A DNA stretch of 64,000 bases from Phanerochaete sordida (lineage: Eukaryota > Basidiomycota > Agaricomycetes > Polyporales > Phanerochaetaceae), in assembly GCA_019973155.2 (NCBI GenBank), contig BPQB01000016.1:310001-374000 (forward strand). Direction: 5' to 3'. The translations under genes and the position numbers were made by a program. Positions 1 through 11,739 of this stretch are shown here, one piece after another (position 1 is the stretch's first letter; each line of letters starts with the position of its first letter). Under the pieces are notes generated by a model, which worked only from the letters and a program-made list of their open reading frames with translations, did not search any database and had not been told where the DNA came from.

Positions 1-998
1 CCAGCCGGAACAATCGCCACCCTGGGCGGTACCCAGACGATCGCCTGGACCTCCGTATAGACAAGCTGGGAGCGTTGATATGTGAACCCGGAGGATTGCA
101 CGCATTTTTCACTTGCTCCTGTGTTCATAGATCCGACTTTTGCAAGCTTCTGCAAGGTGCACATGGGAGCATGGAAATTTGAGCCGTCTGCTGCAGAGAA
201 GGGTGACGCCACCGAAGTACCTCCATTGGCCCTCGGAACGTCCATCTATCCAGGAGGCGCTCGGTCGTCCGCCCTACCGACAAGGGCTCGGCAGAATCGG
301 GGCATCCGGATGGCCGTGCACCTAGACCGATGTGTACGCCTAGAGCTACAGCTCGTACCTGCCAATGGACACGGAATTTAGCCATACGTTGGCCTAACAT
401 GTATATCTGACCCGCGAGCTCACCGGATGCTGTCGCTGCTGTGTTCGGTACCGCTACTGAGAAGAGCTACAATAACCTGCTGCAAACTGCAGAAGACGGC
501 TAATTATTTTCGGGGTATCTGCACCATTTCCCCACAAAGCTGGGGCCCCGCAGTGACTTTATCGAGTTCAGCCGGACGGCCGTCTCGTGAACGTTGAGTT
601 TGATAACTGAAGAGCCAAGGTTTATCGAACCAGGGCTTGTCGTAAGTTACCTGAATCATGAAGCCAAGGTTAGATGGTCGTGTCGAGGCCGTAGGGAATG
701 GATGTCTTCCTCCTGAGTCCTGGGCGTACTGGGACGCAGGGTCCCTATTCGTAGCCTGCTCTATTACAGTAGCTGGCCGCTATGCTCAAGATCCGTGGTC
801 GGTGGAGGGAGGGGAGTAAAGGAGAAGATAAGAATATCCCCGTGCGCCAGGAGCGTCTGCAAGCAAACCGTACACAGCGCAAATAGCAAGGTAAGCAGAA
901 TGTAGATGGAGGTTGCATTTCCATCCATTGTCCGTGTGATACTTGACGCCGTACATTGCAGAACTAAACCTTCGTAGCCTCGCAGTGGACTTCGGGAC
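1..998. other. Intergenic, no gene recognised
   Basis: I see no supported gene here. The short open frames overlap in several frames and show no conserved motif or convincing splice structure. The right edge is the 3' flank of the minus-strand WD40 gene, so its terminator and 3' UTR probably lie within the last few hundred bases. Confidence 0.5.
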
Positions 999-3622
999 TC
1001 AGAAGAATCGCATGACATCGCGGACACTCCATGCCCTGACGCTGCCATCCTCCGAGGACGAGATGAGGGTACCGTCGTCGGGGGTGAAGGTGACGCTCTT
1101 GACCTTGTCCTCGTGCCCGCGGAACTCGGCAAGGAACTCGCCCGCCTTGGCGTCCCAAAGCCGCACAAGCCCGCTCGCCGTGCCCGTCGCGAAATAGTCG
1201 CTGCGGTGCGAGTACGCAACCGAGTCGACGGCGGAGCCGTCCTCGTCCGCATCGCCGAACACGCGCACTTGCGCGCCGCTGAACGAGTCCGACGCAACGA
1301 CGGCGGCGTGCGCGGACGCGGTCGCGAGCTCGCTGTCGTCGGGTGCCCAAGCGGCGCACCACACCGCACTCGCGTGCTCGTGCAGCGTCACGAGCTCTGC
1401 ACCGCTCGCGGTGTCCCACACGCGCGCCGTCGCGTCCTCCGCGCCCGTCACGATGCGGTCCGAGCCGTGCGCGAAGCGCATGCACCACACCGTGCCCTCG
1501 TGCCCGACGAGCTCCGCGCGGCGCTGCCCCGTGTGCGCGTCCCACAGGACGACGGTCGCGTCCGCGCAGGAGGCGAGAAGCGCGCCGTCCGGCGAGAAGG
1601 CGACGTGCATCACGTGGGCGTCGTGTCCTTGGAGCGTGTGCAGCAGGTCGCCGGTGTGCGCGTCCCACACCTTCATTATGCAGTCGGTCGAGCCCGTCGC
1701 GAGCTTCGACCCGTCGGGAGAGAAGGCGGCGCACCAGACGTCGCCTTCGTGCGCGTTCAGCGTGATCTCGGGCGTGGACGTGACGATGTTCCAGATCATG
1801 GCGTTCGCGTCCGCAGAGCCGGTGGCAAGGCGGGCGCCGTCAGGAGCGAACGCGATCGTCCATATGGTATCGGCGTGGCCTTCCAGCCTGGCGACCGCTC
1901 TGCCGGTTCGGACCTCCCAGACCACGACAGCGGCGTCGTCGCAAGTGGTGGCAATTTGTTTGCCATCAGCAGATAGGGACATGCAGACGGAGCCGTTGTC
2001 TTCTTCTTTCTCCTTGAACAGAATGTGGTACCATTCGATGGGCCGTTCGCGCTGACCAGCCAATAGAACTTCGCCGCGCCCGAGGGGATTGTTGCCAGGG
2101 ATAATGTCTGGCTCGATGTTGTGGGGAGGGACCTCGGATTCCTGGCCGTCGGGTGGTGTACCAACATCTCCCGTCCCCGAAATAATTTCGGCTTCTATAC
2201 GCGACCGAATGGCCTCTTCTAGCGAGAGGCTGCCAGCTGGGGATGGTGTTGGTATGATGAACGAGGAACGTAAGGCAGTCCACTCACTGCCATCGCTGCT
2301 CACTTCGACTCGCGGACGCCTCTCTGCTATCCATACAGCCATGTTCTCAGGCCACTCTGTCCCCTGAAACCTCACACTCAATGTGGGTATAGAATAACGA
2401 GGCAATGCACTTACATATAGAAAGTCCTCGAGCACGCGGTCGTTACAGACCGCTACTGTGACATCCGGTTTCTACAGAGCCGCTGTCAAGACCAACCTTG
2501 CATGCGAGGTAAAGGAGAGCACTCACCGCCAAGATGTAGTCGAGCACGGCTTCGATACCAGCGTCGGCAGAGCCCTTTTATCCATTTAGTGAAACGGACA
2601 AGCACATACACCCACGCAAGGACTTACCTCTTCATCTTCAGCTCCGAAATCAGTTTGCTCTTGGTCGCTGGAGCTCGGGACAACGGGATCCTCGTGCCCG
2701 AAGTTTGCATCGCGCTGGTCGGGCAGCTGGTGCGGTCCTGCGCCAGCCTTGAACGGGAAGAACGGCCAGCGGCGTGGTTTGTAGTATACACATTTGACAA
2801 AGATGCATTGATTCTGGGCGGATGGACACTCCGTCTGGCTGTTCCGCGACAAGTACATCTTGCCCCGGCGCGTCCTGACGGGACCTTGGATGGCATCTTC
2901 GCCCGAGTAGGAACCAGTGAGTCCGCCCCCCGACGCGCTGGCGTGGACTGTCGCGCGGAATTTGCTCCCACTAGATGTGAAGGCAGCGGCAGACCAGTCA
3001 GGGTATGTCTTGATCCAGCCGCGGACCAGAACGAGTTTCTTGACTTCGGAGTCCTTGTACTCCAGATTCGTTGCATAGCTACACCAGGACTCATAGTGCG
3101 TCGCCAAATACTTCTCGAATGTTTTTTCTTGGTTGGCCTGCGCTAGCTTAGCATCGCTCTTTAGGATGAGGAGCGCGCCTTTCTCCTTTGTACACTCGTA
3201 TTCCAGTCCAGCACCAGCACTGCCTCCCGCGCCCGTCGGCCTAAATCTTCGTGAGATACAGTGAGTGCAAGGCGACGTGTAACACACCCAGAGATGGTGG
3301 CTTCAGCTTTCCTGCTAACCACACTCTTGCTCTTGTATGTCCCAGCAACGATAGCACCTTCGCGCTCGTCCAGGACACCTGCCCGCCTATCCTGCAGCGG
3401 TACGAACCCGTCGGGGAGACGGTCGTCTTCCAGAGCATTTGGAACTGGGTATTTGTCGGGGTCAACGACGTTGAAGAGACGAATGAAAGCCCCTTCGCGG
3501 ATGAAGCCCACGTCCCCGACCTGGATTTCGCCAGTCCCGGCGGCCGGCTCGGGGAACCAGAGGGCATCGCCCTCATTCATGGTCTTCTTTAGTTCGCTAG
3601 CGTAGACTTCGCTGGTGTGCAT
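999..3622 (-). CDS. WD40-repeat protein with uncharacterised N-terminal module
   Basis: Predicted exons are 3622-3288, 3240-2628, 2574 to about 2523, about 2455-2415 and 2363-999, giving a protein of roughly 800 residues. The carboxyl half holds about seven WD40 units with typical GH...WD-like spacing, for example LEGHADTIWTIAFAPDG and LQGHDAHVMHVAFSPDG. These should form a beta-propeller, a protein-binding scaffold. The amino half (about 330 residues) is not a family I can name. It has a conserved-looking segment (KTFEKYLATHYESW) and an acidic stretch before the LDYIL...FLY...WPENM motif that leads into the propeller. No NACHT, kinase or other enzyme domain is seen. The start is the first ATG of the long exon; an earlier exon cannot be excluded. 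The third and fourth exon junction is the weakest part: a donor at GTGCTC, not the nearby GTGAGT, is needed to keep frame. Confidence 0.75.
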
Positions 3623-4546
3623 GACCGTGGTGGGCGCGGGGCATCCGCGGATGGGTTCAGAGGTGAGTGTTGGCCGGTGAGTCCGAGGACGAATGCGCTT
3701 AAGACCACCGAAACCCTATTACCGACGTGCGCTGCATGGGATAGGCTATGCTTCGATAACGCCCCGTGCCCTGCGAGTGAATCGACGCGAGTATACGATG
3801 AACCTTGATAAAAGAAAGCGGGACGTGGCTGCGCATGCAGCATCTACAAATGCTGTCAGAGAACTAGACCCACGGCCACTACTATCGTAGGTATACTCAC
3901 CTCGAGTCCCAGAACTCGGAGGGCATCTCGCACAGCAAGAGCCTTGACTATGCGGATAGGAGCTGTGCACGCTACAGGTCTCTCTCAAGGGCTTTCCCAA
4001 GCGTGCGCCCGCCCACTATGGTGGATATTCAGGATAAGAACAAGGGTGCTACGAATTCACGCATGAGTAAGTAATCTATTAACAAGCTCGACTGACTTAG
4101 TAACAACATGGGCCTTAACCATGCTGCAATCAAAAACTTACTAAGTCACAATATTTGCTTATCTGTTTGTGGCGTTCATTACTCGTTCAATGTTCATTAA
4201 TCATTGCGCCTCCGCCTGGGGGCGCGGGGCGCACGCCGCTGCGAGCCACATCCCTACCGCACCCTCATCCTCCACCAGACGTTCCATGTAACCACATCCA
4301 TCCAGCTCTACACGACATCTCGAACGAAACACTCCTTCCTGCGCTGCCTACCAACAGACGAAGCGAAATGGCTCGAAGGGCTAGCGACGGGCACGCGTCT
4401 CGGATGCGAGAGGAAGCGTACGGGGTGGACGAGGACGTGCGTATGTATGTCAAACTGTCTCAATTGACTGCATAACTTAAAACACTGCAGAGCAGAGCAG
4501 GACGACGCGCTTTGGACAACATTCCAACGACACAAGCGGGTCAGAC
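3623..4546. promoter_or_regulatory. Divergent intergenic region between WD40 and NTF2-like genes
   Basis: About 0.9 kb between two head-to-head genes. It should hold both promoters. I see no clear TATA box close to either start and no convincing extra gene; the short frames here lack motifs. Confidence 0.4.
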
Positions 4547-6510
4547 ATGGCGGCCAAAGTCACTGCTGCATATGCCGCTGGTCGCTCCCAACCTCCACCG
4601 CTGAAGCGTCGGAAACTGCAGCTCGCTGAGTCGCCCACTCCCGCTATGTCTGCCACGAACCCTACGCGGAGCGGGCGAGAACCCCCAGCTTCTACCTCGC
4701 GCCGTGCCGCGCTTGCTACGTCTCGTACGACGCGTACCCAGAACGCGTCTGCCATCGACGTCGATGCCCTCCAAGCCGCACACGCCACACACAATGCATC
4801 TGCGCACAGACACTTGGATAAGGGGCCGACTGTAGTCACCACGCCCCTGATGTTACCGCCGTGCTCGACCCTCTCCGCGGATATTAAACAAGAGCCTGAT
4901 GAGCCGTCCCTGCCTTCATTCGTTCCTGCGCCTGTGCTAGTGACCTCTGGAGCGTATCGCGTATCTCCTGTCCCCCCTTTTAAAGGTCCAAATGCTAAGG
5001 AGGCTTGGAAAATTGGGACGATCTCGGACTTTCAGAGACGTAGCCGAGGGCTCGGAGTTCCGGTCGCTATTGGTACCAAGAAACTACTGTATGTCTCAAA
5101 GTCTGCAATACAATGTGAAAGCTTAGCTCTCGTATAGTTCAGATGGTTTTGTGATCAACTGGTCAACTTCGACTCCAGTCACCACGGACGCAGATGGCTT
5201 CCCGTGTCTTCCACCGACACCTTTGGGGCCGTCGTCTGGTAAGCACGCCCGTACGCTGTACGTATTCAAACTACAACGCTGAGCATATCGCAGTGGCGCT
5301 CTTGGAGGGCCATGCGAGGTCGTCTCCGCGGTCGCCTCAACTGTTCGCACCGAAGGCCAAAGATGCTGCCGCCCCAGCTGATATAGCACGCCACTTGCCT
5401 ACACCTAGCATGTCACCTCCAGCCGAGCGACGTCAACGCAATGTCGAGACACACTCTTACGAAGCCTCGCCAGCGAAAGGGCGTCCGTTCTCGTTGTTCG
5501 CGATGCACAAGCAGCAGCACGCAGAGTCCCAGCAGCGTCCTACTACCCCTTCCCCAGCCGCGTCTGAGTCAAGCGTCAAAGTCGCCAAATCGGAGACCTC
5601 CTCTCGTCTTTCCTCACCCGGCCGTGCAATCTCGATTGATGCGGAAGTGGACAGCAGCGACGAGTTGTACGTGACATGGGAGGAACACCGGAGCATGTCT
5701 ACAGCACGCCAAGATTCTGCGACAACTGTCGACGCCTCAAAAGTCGAACCTGCACCCAAACACGTATTACTCGTCGAGGGCAACGAGCCACCGCGTCCTC
5801 TCACTCCTAAGTTCGATACTTCAACCGTCGAGCCCCTTGCTGAAGAGTCGCCATGGACAGAGACGGAAGCCTTGAATCTGCAAGCCGAAGCAACGGAGTG
5901 GTTGAGAAAGTGAGTGCTCATTATATGTGCCCTTTATCTTGCCTAACCATACGACAGCTACATTTGCGTCTTTGACACCGACCGCTCGGGCCTCGCCTCC
6001 GCCTACTCGCAGCACGCCATCTTCTCCCTCCGGCAGTTCTCCTACCTCTCCTCGCCGCCCGAGCTGCCCGCGCGCCCGCCGCCGGCGCACACGGGCACGG
6101 TCGGCATCCTCGCGGCGCTGCTGGACCTGCCAGACTCGTTCGCGTTCAACCTGCGCGACGCGGCGCCGCAGATCAGCTACGACGTCGTCGTGCTCTTCGA
6201 CGTGTTCGTATACGCGCAGGCGCACGCGCCCGGCGTGATGCTCACCTGCTACGTCGACCCCGCGCGCTGCCCATCCGCCGACGAGGCGCGCGGCTGGCGC
6301 TGGGTGTGCGAGATGCAGTTCGTGCTCCGGCCGAATACCTGGAGCGAGGACGACCGGTGCGTGGTTCTTGTGTCTTTACGCAGTGCGACAGAGCGTGCTG
6401 ACCGTAGTTCGTGCAGCGCGGCTGGTGCGCTATGGCGGCTCGTTGCTGTCTCGCACCAAATGACGCTGAGAAAGATTCCGCTTGCGATGGATTGGAAATG
6501 GGCATCTTGA
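4547..6510 (+). CDS. Conserved hypothetical protein with C-terminal NTF2-like domain
   Basis: Five exons keep frame: 4547-5088, 5138-5238, 5294-5909, 5958-6356 and 6417-6510, giving 583 residues. The first 400 or so residues are Ser/Pro/Arg-rich and probably disordered, with a conserved-looking patch around FKGPNAKEAWKIGTISDFQ and DGFVINWSTSTP. The last 160 residues begin EWLRNYICVFDTDRSGLASA, followed by YSQHAIFSLRQ, and end LWRLVAVSHQMTLRK. That layout (helix, D-x-DR, then a strand pair closing the fold) resembles the NTF2-like domain of Mex67/NXF mRNA export factors. The Mex67 LRR and UBA parts are not visible, so a direct export role is only a guess. The domain call is by pattern alone. 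Confidence 0.6.
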
Positions 6511-6884
6511 AGACCTGCAGAAGATCTTGACTGTTAAGGCATGCATGCCATATCTAATGCCTGTATTTCTTGTATACCTCTTGAATAGCGAGGCCGTTTC
6601 GAATATCGCTGATGTCACCTTCACAACCATGAATGTTGTGCTGCATACAGATATTGTTGCGGCTTCAAGTAAAATATCGACGCTTTCTGCCGCCGCCAAG
6701 CAGAGTTCGGCTCATCAGGGCGTACGTCCGTCTAGGCCCACTCGAGTGCCTTATGGACTTTTATCTCCCCAGTGTACCGCGTATATTCACCGTTTACTGT
6801 GTAAGTACAGTGTAACACGGCCCCACGGGGGATGTTAGATGATGGATCTCGAGGACGAGGGAATAAAAAGGAGAAAAATTAACT
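6511..6884. other. Short intergenic region with tRNA terminator
   Basis: No gene is seen. On the minus strand the sequence just 3' of the tRNA contains TTTTT and a second T run, which fits an RNA polymerase III terminator. Confidence 0.5.
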
Positions 6885-6989
6885 AGCCCACCGCGAGGGT
6901 CGAACTCGCAGCCTTCAGATAACACTCGAATGTGTGTCTTCACCCGCACTCTAAGAGTCTGACGCTCTATCCGATTGAGCTAGGCGGGC
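6885..6989 (-). tRNA. tRNA-Lys (CUU anticodon) with intron, copy 1
   Basis: Reads GCCCGCC as the 5' acceptor arm paired with GGTGGGC, a D arm GCTC...GAGC, anticodon stem TCAGA/TCTGA and T arm GCGAG-TTCGACC-CTCGC. The loop gives CTCTTA, so the anticodon is CTT (lysine, AAG codons). About 31 nt are inserted directly after position 37, the normal site of eukaryotic nuclear tRNA introns, to be removed by the tRNA splicing endonuclease. A T-run terminator follows on the minus strand. CCA is not encoded. The second copy at 11360-11464 is identical including the intron. Confidence 0.93.
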
Positions 6990-9180
6990 GATAAACACGA
7001 TTATCCATGTGTGTCCATAGTCGTTTGCACATTTTTCACCACCATTCTTGACCCCACAGTCGTTCAGTTCTGAGTCTTCGTCAACCGCCGTCATCTCCAC
7101 CGCTACAAAGGCTACGACCAAATTTTGGTTGGCCTTGAAAGTGTCTATTCACTGAACTGGCGTGTATTGCTAGCGCAGCCCTTGGCATGAGAATTGCGGC
7201 GGGCGCAGTTCGAAACTGGCGACGCCACGACGGCCGCGCTATAGCACCTCGATCTCCTACCCACCGCACGGCTTGGCCGATAAGCACGTACCACTCCCAT
7301 TTCGCGCTGATATTCTCACTAGAACGCGGTTAATCCTGCTCGCGAGGTGCACGGCTCCCTCGGGTCGTGCAGCTGACGCGCTGCGAGCAGGGTCGCTCCT
7401 CCCGCGCGCCCGTCACAAGACGCCCTGCCCTGCCCCTTCATGCTGTTCGCCCCCGACGCCGTCCGTATCATGATACGTCGCCCGCCCACCTCGGGTCCTG
7501 ACATATCCCTCACCGCTCACCGGCTCGGCGGGGCCGAGTGCGCCCTCATACCCCGCCCTACCAGCGGGATGCCGGCCCCGTGTTCGTACTAGCACGGCCC
7601 CCGAGGGCGGCTTCGCGCTCCATCATCCTGGGCAGTCGCATTAGGGCCGCCGAATGATAGATGTGGTACTCGACACCGGCCCTTAAACGCACGAGAGCGA
7701 TGGCCGAGAGGAAGCCCCGATGCTGTGAGTGGTTTAGCTTCGAAGGTTGAGCGGCCCGGAAAGGCTTGTCGTGTCTGATGTACGCGACTCCCTCAGGGAT
7801 TCATTCCGATGAGTGTCGCGAGACATTCCGTCTGTCTCTTGTCCCACTCGCAACGGGGCGAAAGGTCGCACAGCGGACCGAGGCATGTGTGTTGGGACCT
7901 CTGCTCTTGCCACACGTTATTCGGTTGATGTGTCGTATTGCAATTTCTAGAGAAAATGAGCTCCCGAATTTTACTGCTCGTCACGGTTTTGAAGAACAAG
8001 GGCAAGATGTAGATGGTGTGTAATTCTGCTCAACGGCGTAGGCCTTCAAGTGAAATGGGCGATTCAATAGATGAAGCTATCTGCAAGTTTCGCCCCGCAT
8101 CGAGGTCGGGCTCTTGTCTGAAGCAGAGTGGCCGAGCCCTTGCAGTGCATTTAAGCCGATTTCCCAGATCTCCTCGGCTTCTGTTGCTCGTCTCACTTGA
8201 ACGTAGTCGATTCTTAGCCTCTGGCAGCGCTGATTGGGTGGACAGTGTTAATTAAGGGGAAGGCTTCCGTAGCGTCTTCCCCGTCGGACCGCTTACAAGC
8301 ACGCCAGTAACATATGCCCTTCTAGGCAGGCCTCCAGGCAATTTGTCTGCGACGCTTTGCAATGAGGAAGTTCGGCACGGTGACTATTCCCTACCAGAGC
8401 CTGAATGAACGTACGTCTCCTGGCGGAGTTGCTACACTCTTATCGTCCTCAGTGACTGACGTCGCTTATGCCAGAGACCCCGAAGGCGGCGTTGAAATGG
8501 TAAATAGCAGGCGTTGCGCGACTGGATCATCGTCAGGTATCAACTCTGCGGCTTTCTCCGGCTTATACCTGACGTACGGATGTATTTGAAGTAAGTTCGT
8601 GCTTCGGACGACAGACGGCGATTGCGGATACTCATTACGCCACGGGAAGATGCTTCCCCAAGATACAACTGTTACCTTGACGCCATGGTCTTTCGAGGAT
8701 CCGCTACTCTCGGACGCCTTGGAATCAGCTCATCAATGTTTCAGAGCCAGTTCAGACCATGCGCGTTTGGCATTTGCCACAAGACTATGAACGTGCTAGT
8801 TCTGCTAAATCAACGTGGATGGCCTTTTTGTTGTCAACAAGGCCGAAGGCGGCATGGAGCTCAGGTACCGTTAACCCTGTGTCGCGACGCGTCGAAGGTA
8901 CTAACGACCCGAACACAGGTGTCATGCGATGCTCTTAGAAAAGGGCGATATCTGACTTTCAACTACACGTGATCGGACAGCAGCCTACCAGCAACGCCGT
9001 AGGCGACGTTTCGACACAGCTCTTGCACGTTGATGCCGAGCATGATTCTCCGGTCGCGCCCCTGCACTCATCTGTCTTCACCGCTCTCCGCGCCCAGGAG
9101 CGGACCGAGCCTACGCGTGCTCGGGCGACGCACCCTGAGGTCCCGCCAGGAGTATCGCGCACTCAAGGCCCGACGCCATG
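6990..9180. other. Long intergenic region, no gene recognised
   Basis: About 2.2 kb with only short overlapping frames and no motif I recognise. It may contain decayed repeats, but I saw no terminal inverted repeats, LTRs or transposase residues. The rightmost part is the promoter of the secreted protein gene. Confidence 0.4.
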
Positions 9181-9187
9181 TATAAAG
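9181..9187 (+). promoter_or_regulatory. TATA box of the DUF3455-like gene
   Basis: TATAAAG lies 70 bp upstream of the predicted ATG. This is a usual distance for a fungal TATA promoter with a short leader. Confidence 0.6.
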
Positions 9188-9250
9188 AATGGCGAAGATG
9201 CAGGACTGACCCTCAGTGCTCCAGGCATCCTCTACAGAGTCGACTCCGCC

Positions 9251-10218
9251 ATGGTCGCCATCGTGAAGCTCCTCGCTGCGCTCTCCTTCTTCCTCGTCGC
9301 CCAGGCCTTTCCGGCGGCTGAGGACTTCAGCCTCGTAAGCAGGTCCAAGCTCACCACCGGTCCGGGCTCGATGTGCTCGACGAAGAAGTTCGACATCGTG
9401 AAGCTGTTCCCAGCGGACCTCAACGGTCACGGCGGCCCACCAATCGATTCGCCCGTCGCGAAGTACCCTACCTTCGTCACCCTCTCCGTCGGATACCAGA
9501 ACTACAGCTGCCTCGATAACGGTACCTGGTTGTATGTCCCTACTCGCTACTCTTCCCCAAATTGCGCTGATTGCTTCTCATAGTGGCATTGGCGCTGTGA
9601 CCCAGCTCTTCGACATCTCCTGCATCCCCCAGAACACCATCCAGAACTTCACGACGCTCGTCTCGAAGTACTGGGAGGCCGCTGGCCCGGGTGTGTCGCC
9701 ACAGGAGGTCATTGACCTTGCCGGTGCCTCCGCGTTCTCGATGGGCATCCACTACTGGATCCCGTCCCCGCTCGACCCGACGAACCCGCTCGCGATCAAC
9801 GCCATCTGGGACTTCCGCCAGCAGCGCATGCAGACCGACGTCAACGTCAAGCGCGCCTGGGTCCTGTCGGCCGGCGACGGCAAGGTCCCTGCGCCCACGA
9901 ACGGCACCTTCGACGCGCCCTGGAACGACTCCTACCGCCTGTCGATCAACGGCACGGAGCAGGGCGGCCTTGCTGCGCAGATCTACCGCATCAACTCCAA
10001 CGATGGCAACACTCCCCCTGGTGTACGTCATGCCTGATGTTCTGTCTGTTGTGCTCGTTCGCTGACATCTTCTGCAGACTTGCACCCCGGGCATCCCCCA
10101 GAAGCAGGTCAAGTCCACTCTGAACTTCTGTAAGTTACTGCTCCTACATCTCGGCCATGTGACTCACTTCCGCACCACAGGGTTCTACGGTGGTGACTGG
10201 GCTCACACCATCTTCTAA
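9251..10218 (+). CDS. Secreted DUF3455-like protein
   Basis: Exons 9251-9531, 9584-10022, 10078-10129 and 10181-10218 give 269 residues. The protein opens with a signal peptide (MVAIVKLLAALSFFLVAQA), so it should be secreted. The mature part has VGYQNYSCLDNGTW, then GIGAVTQLFDISC, GIHYWIPS, and ends FYGGDWAHTIF. That order of QNY-C, LFD-SC and a closing YxGGDW-like tail is the pattern of the fungal DUF3455 family (PF11937), whose biochemical role is not established. Several NGT/NDS sequons suggest N-glycosylation. Exons 3 and 4 are very short (52 and 38 nt), but only this splicing keeps the conserved tail in frame. Confidence 0.82.
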
Positions 10219-11359
10219 TCGTTTCTGTCTCTGCATTTGCTGGAAGGCGTGGGATACGAACTATGTAGATGCTTGTGCTGAGTGGCTCCAGATCATTGCC
10301 TCAGTCGCTCTTAGATGTCTCACTACACTACCGGCGATTATAGTTTTGTATCATTTCCCCTTTGGCTTGGAGTACGCGTTCCAGAGCGCTGGCATTAGCG
10401 AGCCTCTACCAAATGACAGTACTTTCTGCATCCAGCGAGTTGCGCGCGCTGCACGGAGAAGAAGTCTTCAGCGAACAGTTGGCCCCTCTGCTCCCTTCTC
10501 CCGCCCTTGACAGAAGTTAACAGCGCTCTGAGGACGTCATCCTCTAGGGTTTGCTTCTCTTTCCGCTCCATGGCCGTCCGGTTTGGCGACGGGTATGGTC
10601 CCTGAAAGCTGCACACTTCGCGTGCAGTTTGATGCCCTGCGCTGTCCTCACTAGGTCCCCCACCGCACAATCAGCCTGTAAATTCGTCACTGCGTTGATG
10701 GTACTGCCACTGATAATATTCTCTCTAGGTTATGGATGTGATGTCGTGCATATCCTCGCTCACAGACAGGAACTTGCTGATCTCATGTCATGGTGCGCGA
10801 GCTGGAGAATGACGGGCGCCCCTGTGTTCTACCCGCGATGCTCAACGGCGCTGGCACGGTCCTCGAGATAGACAGGGCAGAACCTTGGCAGACTCCGTGC
10901 AAATGCCGGCGCGTTCGATGGATCTCTAGCACCCTGGCCGACGTTCTAGCAGCCTACCCCGCAGGTCCATCAACTTAGAAGCAGCCTGAGCTGTGGCCTG
11001 GACGTCGCTTTCGCCGCGGCAGCCGCGCCATTTGTCTTCGCCCCGCCAAGGAGCCCTACCTGAAGTATCCTGTAACGCCACGCGTTTCATCGAGCATATG
11101 CATACTGTCCAGACAGTAGAGGATACAGCGGAGACAGCGCGGTTCTGGCAGGTCACAGGCGCGGCAGGGCCTCCGGATAGAAAGTTTCGTCTATTATGTA
11201 GGTCCAGATCCCAGAAGGCCGTCAATGATTCACGAAGTGTTCGAGCAGATCACTCCAGTGATGCTACCAAGACGTGTTATCGACCGTGAGCAGTATGACA
11301 GGCTTCAGGGCTGCCGCCGACGGTGTCAAAAAGATGCAGTGGATGGCAGCAAAAACACT
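10219..11359. other. Intergenic region, no gene recognised
   Basis: No supported gene. Frames are short and lack motifs. A T run on the minus strand immediately 3' of the second tRNA copy can serve as its terminator. Confidence 0.4.
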
Positions 11360-11464
11360 AGCCCACCGCGAGGGTCGAACTCGCAGCCTTCAGATAACAC
11401 TCGAATGTGTGTCTTCACCCGCACTCTAAGAGTCTGACGCTCTATCCGATTGAGCTAGGCGGGC
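11360..11464 (-). tRNA. tRNA-Lys (CUU anticodon) with intron, copy 2
   Basis: Identical over all 105 nt, intron included, to the copy at 6885-6989; the flanks differ almost from the first bases on either side. It has the same acceptor, D, anticodon and T arms and the same roughly 31-nt intron after position 37. TTTTT follows on the minus strand. Confidence 0.93.
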
Positions 11465-11739
11465 GATATCGGTCCTCGCTTAATGTACACTATAACCCGT
11501 GCGACGGGCTTATCGCCCCAACACGAAGAGCATGGCGACAGAAGTCGCGCACCGGACAGCTTGAACGAGGAGAACTAGATTGTCTAGAGGTATTAAATTA
11601 CATGGATCCACAAATCGTCTACAGATGATTAGGTATTACTCGGACTACAGTCTAAGGAAGGCCGATATATGCTAATGTATAAAGTCTGCAATTCGAAGAG
11701 TGAGAAAGAAGTCAGACAACAAAGGCATAGGCGACATAC

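Noticed and set aside
1113..1976. Plus-strand frame of 287 codons
   Set aside because: Shadow opposite the WD40 repeats.
999..3622. NACHT/NLR-type WD40 protein
   Set aside because: No Walker A (GxxxxGK(S/T)) or NACHT motifs in the N-terminal part.
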